From Methanocella arvoryzae MRE50 (GTDB taxonomy: Archaea > Halobacteriota > Methanocellia > Methanocellales > Methanocellaceae), in NCBI RefSeq assembly GCF_000063445.1, contig NC_009464.1, positions 620,001 through 684,000 of the forward strand: 64,000 nt of DNA, in the 5' to 3' direction. The notes under the pieces were generated by a model, which did no database searches, was not told where the DNA came from, and saw only the letters and a program-made list of their open reading frames with translations. The position numbers and the translations under genes were made by a program. Of the stretch, positions 1 through 8,815 are shown one piece after another; positions within the stretch are counted from its first letter, which is position 1; each line of letters begins with the position of its first letter.

Positions 1-242
1 ACGAGGATATGAAAAATATGCCTGTTTTCCACGAAGAGCTGAGCACTAAAGATAAACACTGCCATGATGATGAACAAGACCATGATAGAAGATAGCCAGA
101 TCCAGACCTCTTCGACCACATCTTCAGGAAGTACAATAAATAAAAAGAGAGTTAACAGGATAATTACCAGCAACAGGATGACAAGTTTTAGAGAAACTTG
201 CCTGAATCGCTCGACATTATCAATTTCTTCAAAGCCGAACAT
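1..242 (-). CDS. membrane protein, 3' part outside window
   Basis: The frame opens with ATG at 242 and stays open to the left edge, so only about 80 N-terminal residues are visible. They begin MFGFEEIDNVERFRQV and contain two strongly hydrophobic stretches (about residues 19-38 and 49-68), predicting membrane helices. An AAAGG motif lies about 8 bases before the ATG and a TATA box about 165 bases upstream. I do not recognise the family. The codon pattern on this strand is more gene-like than the overlapping plus-strand frame. Confidence 0.65.
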   Translation of the reverse strand, partial: MFGFEEIDNVERFRQVSLKLVILLLVIILLTLFLFIVLPEDVVEEVWIWLSSIMVLFIIMAVFIFSAQLFVENRHIFHIL

Positions 243-404
243 GGGGAAACCTTTGCATGACTATATTGTATACATTGAGCGCTACACCAGCCGTATAAGC
301 TGTAGCTGGCTAAGCTTACCCCAGTTTCTCCATACATACGGGTAAGCACCAAAAGCCCTACCCAGCGTGGTGCAGATGCTTATAGTACAATTATATGTAA
401 CCCG

Positions 405-420
405 ATAATATATAAATTAT
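405..420 (-). promoter_or_regulatory. TATA-box promoter for the membrane protein at 1-242
   Basis: On the minus strand the segment reads ATAATTTATATATTAT, an archaeal box A. Transcription would start near 380-390 and leave a leader of about 140 nt before the ATG at 242. The rest of 243-535 shows no convincing gene. Confidence 0.5.
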
Positions 421-535
421 ACGATTATTATAAAAACATAACAAGTGTTTTCAGACTGTAGTCTTCAGAAACCTCGATAGCTTCATGTAGTCGATAGTAT
501 CGTCGGCAAAGAAGAGTTTATAATAAGTTATAGTA

Positions 536-848
536 GCGAGCGCGCCTTAGGTCGTCGTTACCGCACATGATAGGTTGTCTTGCCCCTTTCCTCCAACCCG
601 TGCCCCTGCAAGCGTCAGTTGTCCACGGTTAGCATGCTCCCTTCCGGGCCTGTGCCGGTCCCCGCAATCAAGGCAGTCGACGTGCTCTCCAGCACGGCGA
701 TTTACCACCGCTAACCCAGCAGGACGGATCTTCAACGTAGAGAAAGCAAGGCCTTCATGCGTCAGAAAACGCCTTCCACGGGCTTCGTCCTCCGCATGCC
801 GACGATTTCGGATTACAGGTGACGCCGAATCACCCGGACTAGCTCGCC
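536..848 (-). ncRNA. ffs: archaeal signal recognition particle 7S RNA
   Basis: This is the RNA scaffold of the signal recognition particle, which binds SRP19 and SRP54 and targets ribosomes to the SecY channel. On the minus strand the conserved helix 8 signature CAGGCCCGGAAGGGAGCA lies at 652-635. The Alu-domain hairpin GGTGATTCGGCGTCACC lies at 834-818, followed by the usual CTGTAA. The ends pair as a terminal helix (848-843 with 536-541), giving about 313 nt, normal for archaea. TATA-like sequences lie at 855-863 and 875-884. The exact ends are inferred from the closing helix. Open frames across this segment are incidental. Confidence 0.92.
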
Positions 849-886
849 AAACTGGTATATTTGCACGCGCGCGGCAATAAACTTTT

Positions 887-900
887 TGCCTGATCAGGCA
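887..900. promoter_or_regulatory. 14-bp perfect palindrome between SRP RNA and wHTH gene
   Basis: TGCCTGATCAGGCA is a perfect palindrome between the divergent SRP RNA gene and the winged-helix gene at 924. It sits 23 bp before that ATG and just upstream of the SRP promoter region, a sensible place for an operator, perhaps bound by the neighbouring regulator. No direct evidence of binding is available. Confidence 0.4.
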
Positions 901-923
901 GTAATAATTGTTATGGTGATCAT

Positions 924-1178
924 ATGGCAGATGAGAACGTAGAGGCCATGGTCGGCTACATCAGCGGCAACGTGAGGCGAAAGCAGATCGTCGAGGCGCT
1001 GAGCAGAGGGGCCGAAAGCATCGAAGCCCTGGGAAAACTGACCCGCATCCCGAGGCTCTCCCTTGATAAAATGATGGAAGAAATGGCCGGAAAGAACATC
1101 GTGAAGAAAGAAAAGAACGTCTACAAGCTCACCGAAGCCGGAGAGCAGGCTACCACCGTCCTCAAGGCGATGCGCTGA
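924..1178 (+). CDS. winged-helix DNA-binding protein
   Basis: This 84-residue protein looks like a single winged-helix domain of the ArsR/MarR-like type common in archaea. A helix-turn-helix region (about residues 20-58) is followed by a short wing and a C-terminal helix. The phrase KKEKNVYKLTEAGEQA is the typical wing and closing helix of such regulators. It probably binds DNA as a dimer; the 14-bp palindrome just upstream is a candidate site. The target is unknown. It stands alone, divergent from the SRP RNA. Confidence 0.75.
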   Translation: MADENVEAMVGYISGNVRRKQIVEALSRGAESIEALGKLTRIPRLSLDKMMEEMAGKNIVKKEKNVYKLTEAGEQATTVLKAMR

Positions 1179-1419
1179 AACTATCGCCGGGCGGGACAAC
1201 GATATAATTTTTTTACAGACGGGACACTGCACCCGGGGCTTCTGCTCCCTGGCGACCGGGTCCCGTTCAGAAGATCCACAATCGGCAGCAGCCGATCTTT
1301 TAATTCAGTAATTATACTATTGGCTCAAAAAAACTATAATAAAGGCCGGTGGTTTTACTTTTAGCGAGTTAGCGGTGTTCCCGACCGCATTAAGGCGGGC
1401 TGGTTGAGGGATTATAGAT

Positions 1420-2739
1420 ATGGCGAGTGACGAGGAGATGCAAGTAGTCGTATTCCGCGCAGGCGAATCGGATTATTGTGCGGACATCCGGGACGTCAGA
1501 GAGATCATCAGGCTGGATAACATCACCAGCATACCGGGCTCGGGAGAGCACTTAGAGGGCATCATCAACGTCCGCGGAGAAATAGTGCCGCTCATATCCC
1601 TCCGCAGCCTGACGGGCATGCCCCGCCAGGAGACTGACAGGGAAACCAGAGTGCTGATCATCGATCACAAGCCCGCTTTCGGGCTCATCGTGGATACGGT
1701 AGGCGAGGTGAAAAAAGTGCCCCGGGAGACTGTCGTGCCCCTGCCACCGATGATCAGGAACAGAATCGACAACCACCTCTTTACGGGCATCGTCAAGCTG
1801 CCTGACCGCATCCTGATCATCATCGACCTTAAGAAGGTCGTGGACAGGAAGGCCCCGGAGCAGGAATGCCTGGCTATCGATACTGAGCCTGCCGGAGTCG
1901 AGGAAACGCTGCAGGTGTCCGATAACAGCGATCAGGCGCTGGCACCGGCAACGCCTGCTCTCACAGCAGTTGCCGCCCCGGAAGCCACACAGCAGCAGCC
2001 GCAGCCCGATCTCACAAGAGCACCCCCGGATGGCGTATCCGACAACGTGTCTAAGGCCGACGGAGGAGTCACCCCTGCCCGGGCAGCCGTACCCGCAGAG
2101 CAGACTATCGAGGTCCACGTTACGGACCCCCGCATAACTGAAATTCACCTGGACGCCCTGAGGGAGATCGGCAACATCGGCACGTCACATGCTGCGACGT
2201 CACTGTCCACGCTGGTGAACATACCGATCAACATCACCGTGCCCGACATCAAGCTGGTGCAGATCAGCAACATCTCGGGCATGATGAGCGAGACTATGAT
2301 GGTGGGCCTGCTGCTCGAGCTGAAGAACGCAGAAGCCTCGGTCGGCTACCTGTATAACCTGTTCCCGGCGCCCAGCGCGCTGAGGATCGTGGACAAGCTT
2401 ATGGGACTGGAGATAGGCACCACGAAAGAACTGGACGAGATGGGCCAGTCCGCCATCATGGAAGTGGGCAACATCATCAGCTCCTCCTTCTGCGATGCAG
2501 TGGCCGAATTCCTGGGCATCACCATGCTTCCCACACCACCCAGCTACGTGTGTGATATGGCAGACTCGATTCTCGAGAACACGATCGTCGAGATCAGCAT
2601 GATAGCGGACGACGCGATTATCTTCCGCACGGACATGGCCGACGACGAGCACATCTTCGAAGGCTATGTCATGCTGTTCCTCAATCCGGAGACGCTGGAA
2701 AAGATCCTCTCGATCATCGACTCCAAGCTCGGGCTATAA
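1420..2739 (+). CDS. CheW-CheC fusion protein
   Basis: This 439-residue protein joins two chemotaxis modules. Residues 1 to about 145 form a CheW domain, which couples receptors to the kinase CheA. After a Pro/Ala/Gln-rich linker (about 146-240) comes a CheC-type CheY-P phosphatase. Both CheC active-site helices match (D/S)xxxExxN followed 22 residues later by Pro: DALREIGN and SAIMEVGN, each with the Pro in place. The product could place phosphatase activity at the receptor-CheA array. No other che gene is seen nearby, so the partner system must lie elsewhere. ATG at 1420 follows a GAGGG motif; a TATA-like stretch lies near 1333-1343. Confidence 0.88.
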   Translation: MASDEEMQVVVFRAGESDYCADIRDVREIIRLDNITSIPGSGEHLEGIINVRGEIVPLISLRSLTGMPRQETDRETRVLIIDHKPAFGLIVDTVGEVKKVPRETVVPLPPMIRNRIDNHLFTGIVKLPDRILIIIDLKKVVDRKAPEQECLAIDTEPAGVEETLQVSDNSDQALAPATPALTAVAAPEATQQQPQPDLTRAPPDGVSDNVSKADGGVTPARAAVPAEQTIEVHVTDPRITEIHLDALREIGNIGTSHAATSLSTLVNIPINITVPDIKLVQISNISGMMSETMMVGLLLELKNAEASVGYLYNLFPAPSALRIVDKLMGLEIGTTKELDEMGQSAIMEVGNIISSSFCDAVAEFLGITMLPTPPSYVCDMADSILENTIVEISMIADDAIIFRTDMADDEHIFEGYVMLFLNPETLEKILSIIDSKLGL

Positions 2740-2764
2740 ATAGCATTACGGCTATCTCTTTTTC

Positions 2765-3433
2765 ATGCAGTTCGAGGGCATTGTCGAGAGGTTCCCGAAC
2801 CTATGTGTTGCGGAAGGCATTGTTAAAGATCTAGAGATAGGGCCGGCATCGGATGATCTGGAGAAGCTGAAGCCCGAGATCGCAGGTAAGATCAGGTCTG
2901 CATACACTCTCGAGGCGGTCAAGGACGACCCGGGGTTCAGAGCTTACAGAGACTTTTTCTGGAGTGTCGGCGTCGACCCCACCAAGACAAGGCCGGCGTC
3001 AGAAGCGCTGGTGAGGCGAATCCTGGCAGGAAAGCCGCTACCGACGATCAACACAGCGGTCGACGCCTATAACCTGGTATCCGCCCTCCATGGCGTTCCA
3101 ATCGCCGCTTTCGACGCAGACTTGCTAAGTGGTAGCCTTACGATGAGGTTCGCGACCGCCGGAGAGCAATTCAAGGGCATAGGCATGAAGGAGCCGGTAG
3201 ATCTCAAGCCCAACCAGGTGATCATCTGTGATGAGGCAGAGATCATAGCGATATACCCTTACAGGGACTCGGACAGCACTAAGGTAACCATGACAACAAA
3301 AAATATGCACATTATATCGTGCGGTGTGCCTGGAGTCAGCAGGGATCGAGTGCTCGACGCGTACAGAGCCTGTGGGGATTACCTGGCGAAATATTGCCAT
3401 GGCTCTGCAACAGAGCCGCACCTGTACCCGTGA
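2765..3433 (+). CDS. stand-alone B3/B4 tRNA-binding-domain protein
   Basis: The 222 residues match the B3/B4 domain otherwise found in the beta subunit of phenylalanyl-tRNA synthetase. The typical segments YRDFFWSVGVDPTKTRPASE and NTAVDAYNLVSALHGVPIAA are present. Stand-alone versions are widespread, and editing or tRNA binding has been suggested for them, but the role is unproved. The gene starts 26 bases after the CheW-CheC stop and may be co-transcribed. It converges on the glutaredoxin gene with a 4-base gap. Confidence 0.82.
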   Translation: MQFEGIVERFPNLCVAEGIVKDLEIGPASDDLEKLKPEIAGKIRSAYTLEAVKDDPGFRAYRDFFWSVGVDPTKTRPASEALVRRILAGKPLPTINTAVDAYNLVSALHGVPIAAFDADLLSGSLTMRFATAGEQFKGIGMKEPVDLKPNQVIICDEAEIIAIYPYRDSDSTKVTMTTKNMHIISCGVPGVSRDRVLDAYRACGDYLAKYCHGSATEPHLYP

Positions 3434-3437
3434 GATT

Positions 3438-3704
3438 TTACTTCGCTCCGGCCTCGGCCTGCTGGCCTGCCTCGGAGCCCAGAACCTTGTTGATCTCGTC
3501 AGGGTTGAAACCGACGATCGTCTTGTCACCGTAGACGAGGAGAGGCGTTGCCCGGACCTTGTACTTGTGGATGAGCTCGTCCATCGCAGTTCGGTCTTTG
3601 GTGATGTCCTTGTCCTCGAACGAAATATTGTGTTTCTGCAGGTATTCTTTGAGCTGGTTGCAGTATCCGCAGGATGGCTGTGTGTATATTTTTACGTCAG
3701 GCAT
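3438..3704 (-). CDS. glutaredoxin-like protein
   Basis: This 88-residue thioredoxin-fold protein carries the dithiol motif CGYC at about residues 12-15 and the cis-proline segment VRATPLLVYGD, followed by GFNP. That is the layout of small methanogen glutaredoxin/NrdH-like thiol oxidoreductases, which reduce disulfides in the cytoplasm. A short Ala/Gln/Gly tail follows the domain. A TATA-like TATATACG lies about 35 bases upstream of the ATG. Confidence 0.88.
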   Translation of the reverse strand: MPDVKIYTQPSCGYCNQLKEYLQKHNISFEDKDITKDRTAMDELIHKYKVRATPLLVYGDKTIVGFNPDEINKVLGSEAGQQAEAGAK

Positions 3705-3880
3705 GATTCAACCCAATAGATGTGGACGTCTCGGGCGTATATAGGATGGCGCGGAAACAAACGGCATACCAAAGGCTTACAACAGATTACTCCACGACGC
3801 TCTGCCATGCCTGAATATGGCCTGTAAGCAACCACTACGTATTTGTATGGGGATTGTGTATAACCGGTCAAGTGAGTAAG

Positions 3881-4162
3881 ATGGAATCACCAAAAACTGC
3901 AGAAAAACGCAGCCAAATTGAAAAAGAAGCAGAATATATAGTCCAGTACGTGAGAGGTTTTAAGGTCTTCTCCGCAAAAGATGAAGCAGCCATCGAGGAG
4001 ATACTGGCGGCACTTAATAATCTGCACGCTACGGTAGACCGTATTGAAGAGGCCCACCAGCGGCGCATTATCCTGATGAATGAAATGGCGAAGACCATCA
4101 GCGCCATGGAAGAAGATCATAAGCAGTTCGCCTCTATGTACAGGAAGACAACTGCGGAGTAG
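3881..4162 (+). CDS. small helical coiled-coil protein, function unknown
   Basis: About 93 residues starting MESPKTAEKRSQIEKEAEY. The whole protein is charged and predicted helical, with a heptad-like stretch around the middle. No cysteine pairs, signal peptide or membrane segment are seen. A TTG start nine codons earlier (3854) is possible, but the ATG at 3881 follows GTGAG and suits the composition better. I do not recognise a family. Confidence 0.6.
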   Translation: MESPKTAEKRSQIEKEAEYIVQYVRGFKVFSAKDEAAIEEILAALNNLHATVDRIEEAHQRRIILMNEMAKTISAMEEDHKQFASMYRKTTAE

Positions 4163-4330
4163 CACTGAAGGAATACCGCTGCCTGTACAGTTTACATATT
4201 ATGGAATGCATCAACGCCCGAATATGAGCTTAAAAAGGTAAAATTACTAAATTATAAGCCGATTTAACATACCAGAGCCATATAGCTAACTATTTATTAT
4301 TTAACCCACAAATATGGCCCGGTTATTCTC

Positions 4331-5050
4331 ATGTCGGCGATCATTACCAGAGGCTTAACTAAGAAGTACGGAAAATTCGAGGCGCTGTCAGGCCTGAGCA
4401 TCGAAGTCGCCGAAGGCGAGTCCTTTTGCCTTCTGGGCCCCAACGGCGCCGGTAAATCGACTACTATCAGCCTGTTGACGGGCTCGATAGAGCCCACGTC
4501 GGGAAACGCTGTCGTGATGGGCGTCGACGTGGCAAAAGACCCGATCGGGGTGAAGAAGCTGGTAGGCATCGTGCCGGAGATGGAGTATCCCCCCAGCTTC
4601 TTAACCGTCAGGGAGTACCTGGACCTGGTCTGCAGCATCAGGAAAGTCAAGGAGCCCAAACCTGAGATCGATCGCTGGATCGAGTTCTTCGGCCTCGGGC
4701 CAAAGGAAGACGTGCTCTGCAAAGACCTGAGCAAAGGCACGAAGAAGAAGGTGATCGTCTCGGCGGCGCTGGTACACGAGCCGAAGCTGCTGTTCCTTGA
4801 CGAGCCTTTCCTCGACCTGGACCCGATAGTACAGCATAACATGAAGGACTACCTGAGGTCATACGTGAAAGAGGGCGGCACAGTATTCCTGTCCACCCAC
4901 ATCCTTGAGATCGCCGAGAAGCTCTGCGACAGAACCGCCATCCTGTATAATGGCAAGCTGATAGCTTCGGGCAGGGTCGCCGAGCTCAAGCATTCCCGGG
5001 AGAGCCTGGAAGACGTCTTCATCCGGCTGGTGAAAGAGGAAGGGGCATGA
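4331..5050 (+). CDS. ABC transporter ATP-binding protein
   Basis: This 239-residue nucleotide-binding subunit has Walker A (GPNGAGKST, about residue 37), a signature loop (LSKGTKKKV), Walker B (LLFLDEPFLDLDP) and the switch histidine in STH. It belongs to the CcmA/NatA-like group that drives two-component exporters with a large multispanning permease. Its stop overlaps the start of the permease gene by four bases, so the two form an operon. An A/T-rich box near 4290-4302 could be the promoter. The substrate cannot be told. Confidence 0.9.
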   Translation: MSAIITRGLTKKYGKFEALSGLSIEVAEGESFCLLGPNGAGKSTTISLLTGSIEPTSGNAVVMGVDVAKDPIGVKKLVGIVPEMEYPPSFLTVREYLDLVCSIRKVKEPKPEIDRWIEFFGLGPKEDVLCKDLSKGTKKKVIVSAALVHEPKLLFLDEPFLDLDPIVQHNMKDYLRSYVKEGGTVFLSTHILEIAEKLCDRTAILYNGKLIASGRVAELKHSRESLEDVFIRLVKEEGA

Positions 5051-6495
5051 GCGCGAACCTGTTCTGGCTGTTCATCAAAGAAGAGTACCGGGCACAGTCC
5101 TCGATGTTCAAGAGCTCGTTTCTGATGTACCCGGCCTTCATCCTCATGTTGTCCGGGCTCATGGGCCTGATGTTGCTGCCCATGCGCATGTCGCTATCGA
5201 CGTACGATCTGGTCACGCTGGCACAGATTTGCGTTTTCATGTCCGGCATGCTCGTGGGGGGAATGGCGATGTTCCAGGAGGCGATCCTGGAAAGGCGAAT
5301 GCCCGGAGTGCGGCTGCTGCTCAATATTCCGGGCACGCTGCCAGTCTCGAACAAAAAGATGTTTGCCTTTTTCTACTTCAAGGACATACTCTACTATATC
5401 TGCATGAACGTGCTGCCGGTACTCTTCGGCCTGTACCTCTCCACCTTTATCACCGGCTTGCACGTGGATCTGCCACTGGCAGCGGTGACCTTCATCCTGT
5501 CCTTCCTGCTGGGCGTCTCGGTGAGCTTCGCGCTCTCCACGATAGCAGTCCGCAGCAAGGCACTGTTCGCCGTAATACTGCTGGCGATCGTGGGGCTGGC
5601 GTACGCAACCACGATCGGGCAGGCGAGCGCGCTGACGGGCATCGGCCGGTTCGTGCCCACAGTTGGGGCATACCTGAGTGGATCGCTCCCGGACATCGCC
5701 GCCTCAATTATAATTTTCATAGTCCTCTCGGCCTTTTCGCTGGCCTTCATCAGAGAGACACCACATCCGGCGGAAAAGCGGTATAAGAGCAACTTTAGCG
5801 GTATCAGCGGGCGGTTCCGGCTGTTCGGCAGGTATTCCACACTGGCCGCTAAAGAATGGATCGACCTGATGCGCAGCGGCGGCCTGGGCTCGGTGCTCTT
5901 CTCATTTGTGCTTCCGCTGCTCTTCCTCTGGGGCCTGCTCTGGATGATGTCGAATGTGATGACCTTCGTGACCGACGGCAATGCGGTCAGCCTGCCGTTC
6001 AACACGCTCTTCTACTCGATCATCATCGGATTCTTTGCTACCCTCGTCTACGGCTGGCTGAACAACCTGGACAACAACGCCAACTACCGGATGCTGCCCG
6101 TTACAATGCCCGACGTAATCAAGGCGAAACTCATCCTGTTCGTCGTCCTGAACACAGTCGTCTCCGTGATTTACCTGGGGCTGATCAGCCTCAGCAGAGG
6201 CGAGTTGGCCCTGCTGCCGGCCGGCCTCTTCACGATGTTCATGGTTTCAGGCTACACGGGCGTGCTCACGGCGTACATGACAGGCATATTCACCAACAGC
6301 CTGATGTTCGACTACAAGGTGATGTCGATCTACGCCCTTGCAGTGGCGCCGGTACTCGTCATCCTCATCCTGCTGTCGTTCTACCCGGGGATGCTACTGG
6401 CTGTCATCGGCCTGTCAGCCCTGCTGGGCGTCGCGGCGTGGCTGCTGCTGGGCCGGATCGACAAAAAGTGGGGCAAAGCCGAGTTCGGGGCCTGA
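5047..6495 (+). CDS. ABC transporter permease
   Basis: The 482-residue product is very hydrophobic, with about twelve predicted membrane helices in two sets of six split by a charged loop (about residues 235-275). It lacks a signal peptide and ATPase motifs. The ATG overlaps the end of the ATPase gene (ATGA), so this is its membrane partner. Such two-gene systems export drugs, sodium or lipids; the substrate here is unknown. Confidence 0.85.
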   Translation: MSANLFWLFIKEEYRAQSSMFKSSFLMYPAFILMLSGLMGLMLLPMRMSLSTYDLVTLAQICVFMSGMLVGGMAMFQEAILERRMPGVRLLLNIPGTLPVSNKKMFAFFYFKDILYYICMNVLPVLFGLYLSTFITGLHVDLPLAAVTFILSFLLGVSVSFALSTIAVRSKALFAVILLAIVGLAYATTIGQASALTGIGRFVPTVGAYLSGSLPDIAASIIIFIVLSAFSLAFIRETPHPAEKRYKSNFSGISGRFRLFGRYSTLAAKEWIDLMRSGGLGSVLFSFVLPLLFLWGLLWMMSNVMTFVTDGNAVSLPFNTLFYSIIIGFFATLVYGWLNNLDNNANYRMLPVTMPDVIKAKLILFVVLNTVVSVIYLGLISLSRGELALLPAGLFTMFMVSGYTGVLTAYMTGIFTNSLMFDYKVMSIYALAVAPVLVILILLSFYPGMLLAVIGLSALLGVAAWLLLGRIDKKWGKAEFGA

Positions 6496-6631
6496 TGGCC
6501 GGAAAAGTATAGCTCCTGCGTACACGACCCTCGTCAGTCGGAGAGGCCAGCCTATATTACGTCCTGGCCCATTTTTTATTATGCATAATAGCGAATATAT
6601 ATTTTAATTTCCGGCGGAATATCTTCCAAAC

Positions 6632-7510
6632 ATGAGCCGGCTACACGAGATGATGGACGAGATCGAGCGCCAGCGCCGCAGGGGCAACTTTAAAGGTGCG
6701 GAGAACCTGGCGAAGCTCGAGATGAAGGAGTACGAGCTGCAGGGCAACACGCCGTACTATAATTTTTACAGAGGCTTCTTATGGTACCTGTACGACTTCC
6801 CGTTCGATGCCATGGTACACTTCAACAACTCACTGCTGACCGAAGACAGGGACATGTTTTACGTCCATAAGTTCAAGGGCGTCGTCAACCTGGAGAACGG
6901 CAAGTACGATGAGGCCATAGAAGCTTTTGAGGATGCCATGAAGCTGGTTTCCACAGAGGCGGATACCATTTCCATCCTCAACTCCCTGGGCAACGCGTAC
7001 CTGAGGGCGGGGAATACTCAACGGGCACTGGAACTTTACAGCGAAGCCTTACAGCTATCGTATGACCACGACCTCGACGAGTGGACGCAAATCACCCTGT
7101 CCAACATAGGCGTAGCTCACGTCAATATGGGAGACTACAAAGGGTCTCTAAAATTCTTCGAAGATGCGCTGGATCTGGCCAGAGCGCTGGATGATGCCCG
7201 GGGCGAGAGAATTTGCCTAAATAACCTGGCAGGCGTCCTCAATAACATGGGCCAGCGAGAAGATGCGCTGGAACTATTCATGGAAGCCCTGAAGAAAGCA
7301 TCGCAGATTGGCGATAAGTATGGAATGCGCGTCGCATATACCAATTTAGGGTACACCTACAGGCTCTTAGACGATCTCGACAAGGCTATGGAGTACTACA
7401 AAAAAGCCCTGGATCAGGCCAGAGAGATAGGCGATCGCCCGGGGGAAGCCATGGCCCAGTACTGGATCAACTCGCTGCGGGAAGGCCAGAAAAGATTCGT
7501 GGCGCCCTGA
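6632..7510 (+). CDS. TPR-repeat protein
   Basis: The 292 residues form a chain of tetratricopeptide repeats after a charged N-terminus. Repeat landmarks include GKYDEAIEAFEDAMKL, GNTQRALELYSEALQL, GDYKGSLKFFEDALDL, GQREDALELFMEALKK and LDKAMEYYKKALDQ, spaced by about 40 residues as in TPR families that bind partner proteins. No signal peptide is seen. A TATA box at about 6593-6606 gives a short leader. The partner is unknown. Confidence 0.85.
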   Translation: MSRLHEMMDEIERQRRRGNFKGAENLAKLEMKEYELQGNTPYYNFYRGFLWYLYDFPFDAMVHFNNSLLTEDRDMFYVHKFKGVVNLENGKYDEAIEAFEDAMKLVSTEADTISILNSLGNAYLRAGNTQRALELYSEALQLSYDHDLDEWTQITLSNIGVAHVNMGDYKGSLKFFEDALDLARALDDARGERICLNNLAGVLNNMGQREDALELFMEALKKASQIGDKYGMRVAYTNLGYTYRLLDDLDKAMEYYKKALDQAREIGDRPGEAMAQYWINSLREGQKRFVAP

Positions 7511-7525
7511 TATAAGGCCACAACC

Positions 7526-7843
7526 TTAAGCCACGCCAGCGTCAGCGTTCAGCCGGGTGTCCAGTGCGCGCATCAGTTCCCGGTATTCCCGGTTAGAAAA
7601 GTCCATCCACTCGTTGACTGCAAGCAGATATATGGCAGTCCTGGCCCCCTTCTTGGTCAGCCGGTAGCTCTTGCGCTGGTAGTCTACCAGGCCGGCATAG
7701 ACGGTGGCGGCCATAACGGATCTCAGGTGCTCGTCGCTCATGCTGCATTCGTTCGAAAGCTCATCAAAATTCTGCGGGCCTCTGCATAGCGTGGCCAGAA
7801 CCTCAAGAATCATCGAACATGATAAGGACCTGCCTGTATCCAT
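7526..7843 (-). CDS. winged-helix transcriptional regulator
   Basis: About 105 residues form a winged-helix domain: a helix-turn-helix (PQNFDELSNECSMSDEHLRS) followed by a wing ending in YRLTKKGARTAIYLL. This is the archaeal pattern in which the wing carries 'LTkkG'. A C-terminal helix may dimerise. I prefer ATG at 7843, preceded by GGTGA, over the GTG at 7858. A 12-bp inverted repeat brackets its TATA box, suggesting autoregulation. Confidence 0.75.
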   Translation of the reverse strand: MDTGRSLSCSMILEVLATLCRGPQNFDELSNECSMSDEHLRSVMAATVYAGLVDYQRKSYRLTKKGARTAIYLLAVNEWMDFSNREYRELMRALDTRLNADAGVA

Positions 7844-7886
7844 AGTCGTCACCAGCACATAGATAGGATGATAATTGGCAGCGTGA

Positions 7887-7945
7887 ACTTAGGGTGCAAA
7901 ATTTGGTGTGGGGGGTATATAGATTTACTATGATGCACCCTAAGT
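7887..7945. promoter_or_regulatory. paired operator half-sites around a TATA box
   Basis: ACTTAGGGTGCA at 7887-7898 recurs as its exact reverse complement at 7934-7945. Between them the minus strand carries the TATA box AAATCTATATACC, the expected promoter of the winged-helix gene. The half-sites are 47 bp apart, about 4.5 helical turns. Confidence 0.6.
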
Positions 7946-8094
7946 GTCACAGCTCTATACCCTACTACTCGTAGCGGCTATATAAACCAATACAACACGA
8001 CTGTATGTACAGTTATTACAAAAATTAGAATAAACAGGAAACAATAAGCATACTACCAGATTAATTAGAATATAAGGGAATCCCGCACCATGGC

Positions 8095-8112
8095 CGGGCA
8101 CGGGATTGCCCG
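8095..8112 (-). terminator. hairpin downstream of the Gly/Ala-rich secreted protein
   Basis: CGGGCA and TGCCCG pair around a 6-base loop about 65 bases after the stop of the minus-strand gene. An overlapping alternative stem pairs 8080-8085 with 8101-8106. There is no clean T tract, so a terminator role is tentative. Nothing else is seen between 7946 and 8177. Confidence 0.3.
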
Positions 8113-8177
8113 TCACACAACCGTATGCAGCGTATTCGCCTGCATGCGGTCACGTGCGCCGCGTACGCCGCTTACGC

Positions 8178-8624
8178 TTAGAACAGGTTCAGGGCGAATT
8201 CAGGAAATGCCCCGGCGAAGTGCACCCCGCCAAGCCCGGGGACTCCGGCTATTCCGCCTGCAGTGCTGAAGCTCGTCGCGAACGTGTGATCCTCGGCAGC
8301 GTTAGCCCCCACCATGGTGTTTGCCACGTTAGCCACCCCTGAAGGGCCGAGCCCGAATCCCCAGCCGAAGGGTATGCCCGGCAGCACGCCTGGCAACGGG
8401 CTGAAAGCGTTCACGGCCGCATCAGCCGCAGCCTGTGAATTAACCATAGTGGCATCGTGGCTAAATGTGTTGAACGTTGTCGGGCCTGCGGTCGCAAGGC
8501 CCGGACCCGCCACGATCGTCCCCATAGGGAAGCTAAAACCAAACGCGGCGCCTGCTGCAGTTGTCGTCAGCGCGATGAGCAGCCCTACCGCTACTAAAAT
8601 GTATGCCTTCCTCACCTCAATCAT
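8178..8624 (-). CDS. secreted Gly/Ala-rich protein, function unknown
   Basis: The product (about 148 residues) starts MIEVRKAYILVAVGL, a classic signal peptide or anchor, and continues as low-complexity sequence rich in Gly, Ala, Phe and Pro (for example GIPFGWGFGLGPSGVANVAN). No cysteines or catalytic motifs are seen. It could be a cell-surface structural protein. ATG at 8624 is favoured by the GGGGG six bases upstream; a TATA box lies near 8663-8680. No family recognised. Confidence 0.6.
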   Translation of the reverse strand: MIEVRKAYILVAVGLLIALTTTAAGAAFGFSFPMGTIVAGPGLATAGPTTFNTFSHDATMVNSQAAADAAVNAFSPLPGVLPGIPFGWGFGLGPSGVANVANTMVGANAAEDHTFATSFSTAGGIAGVPGLGGVHFAGAFPEFALNLF

Positions 8625-8783
8625 TCTAAACCCCCACAATAACATGAGTATCTAAAACAGGTAATAATAAATATATTAGTATAGATTCTGGCGAAAAGTC
8701 CGCGTTATCAAGGAGCATAACGCATCGTAACCGCATTAAAATGACTGGCAGGCCAGATTATCGTGAAAAGGGCGATTGCAGGC

Positions 8784-8812
8784 TAAAAAAAGGGCCTGGC
8801 CGGAAGCCAGGG
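8784..8812 (-). terminator. intrinsic terminator of the AhpD-like gene
   Basis: Just past the stop of the gene at 8816, the minus strand folds CCTGGC/GCCAGG (8811-8806 with 8800-8795), followed within a few bases by seven T residues (8791-8785). This is a standard hairpin-plus-T-tract terminator. Confidence 0.7.
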
Positions 8813-8815
8813 ATC

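Noticed and set aside
64-345. Plus-strand open frame of 93 codons
   Set aside because: It is antisense to a hydrophobic minus-strand frame with start and RBS (1-242), and its own composition looks random.
547-880. Open frames over 547-880
   Set aside because: They overlap the SRP RNA gene, whose conserved helices explain the sequence.
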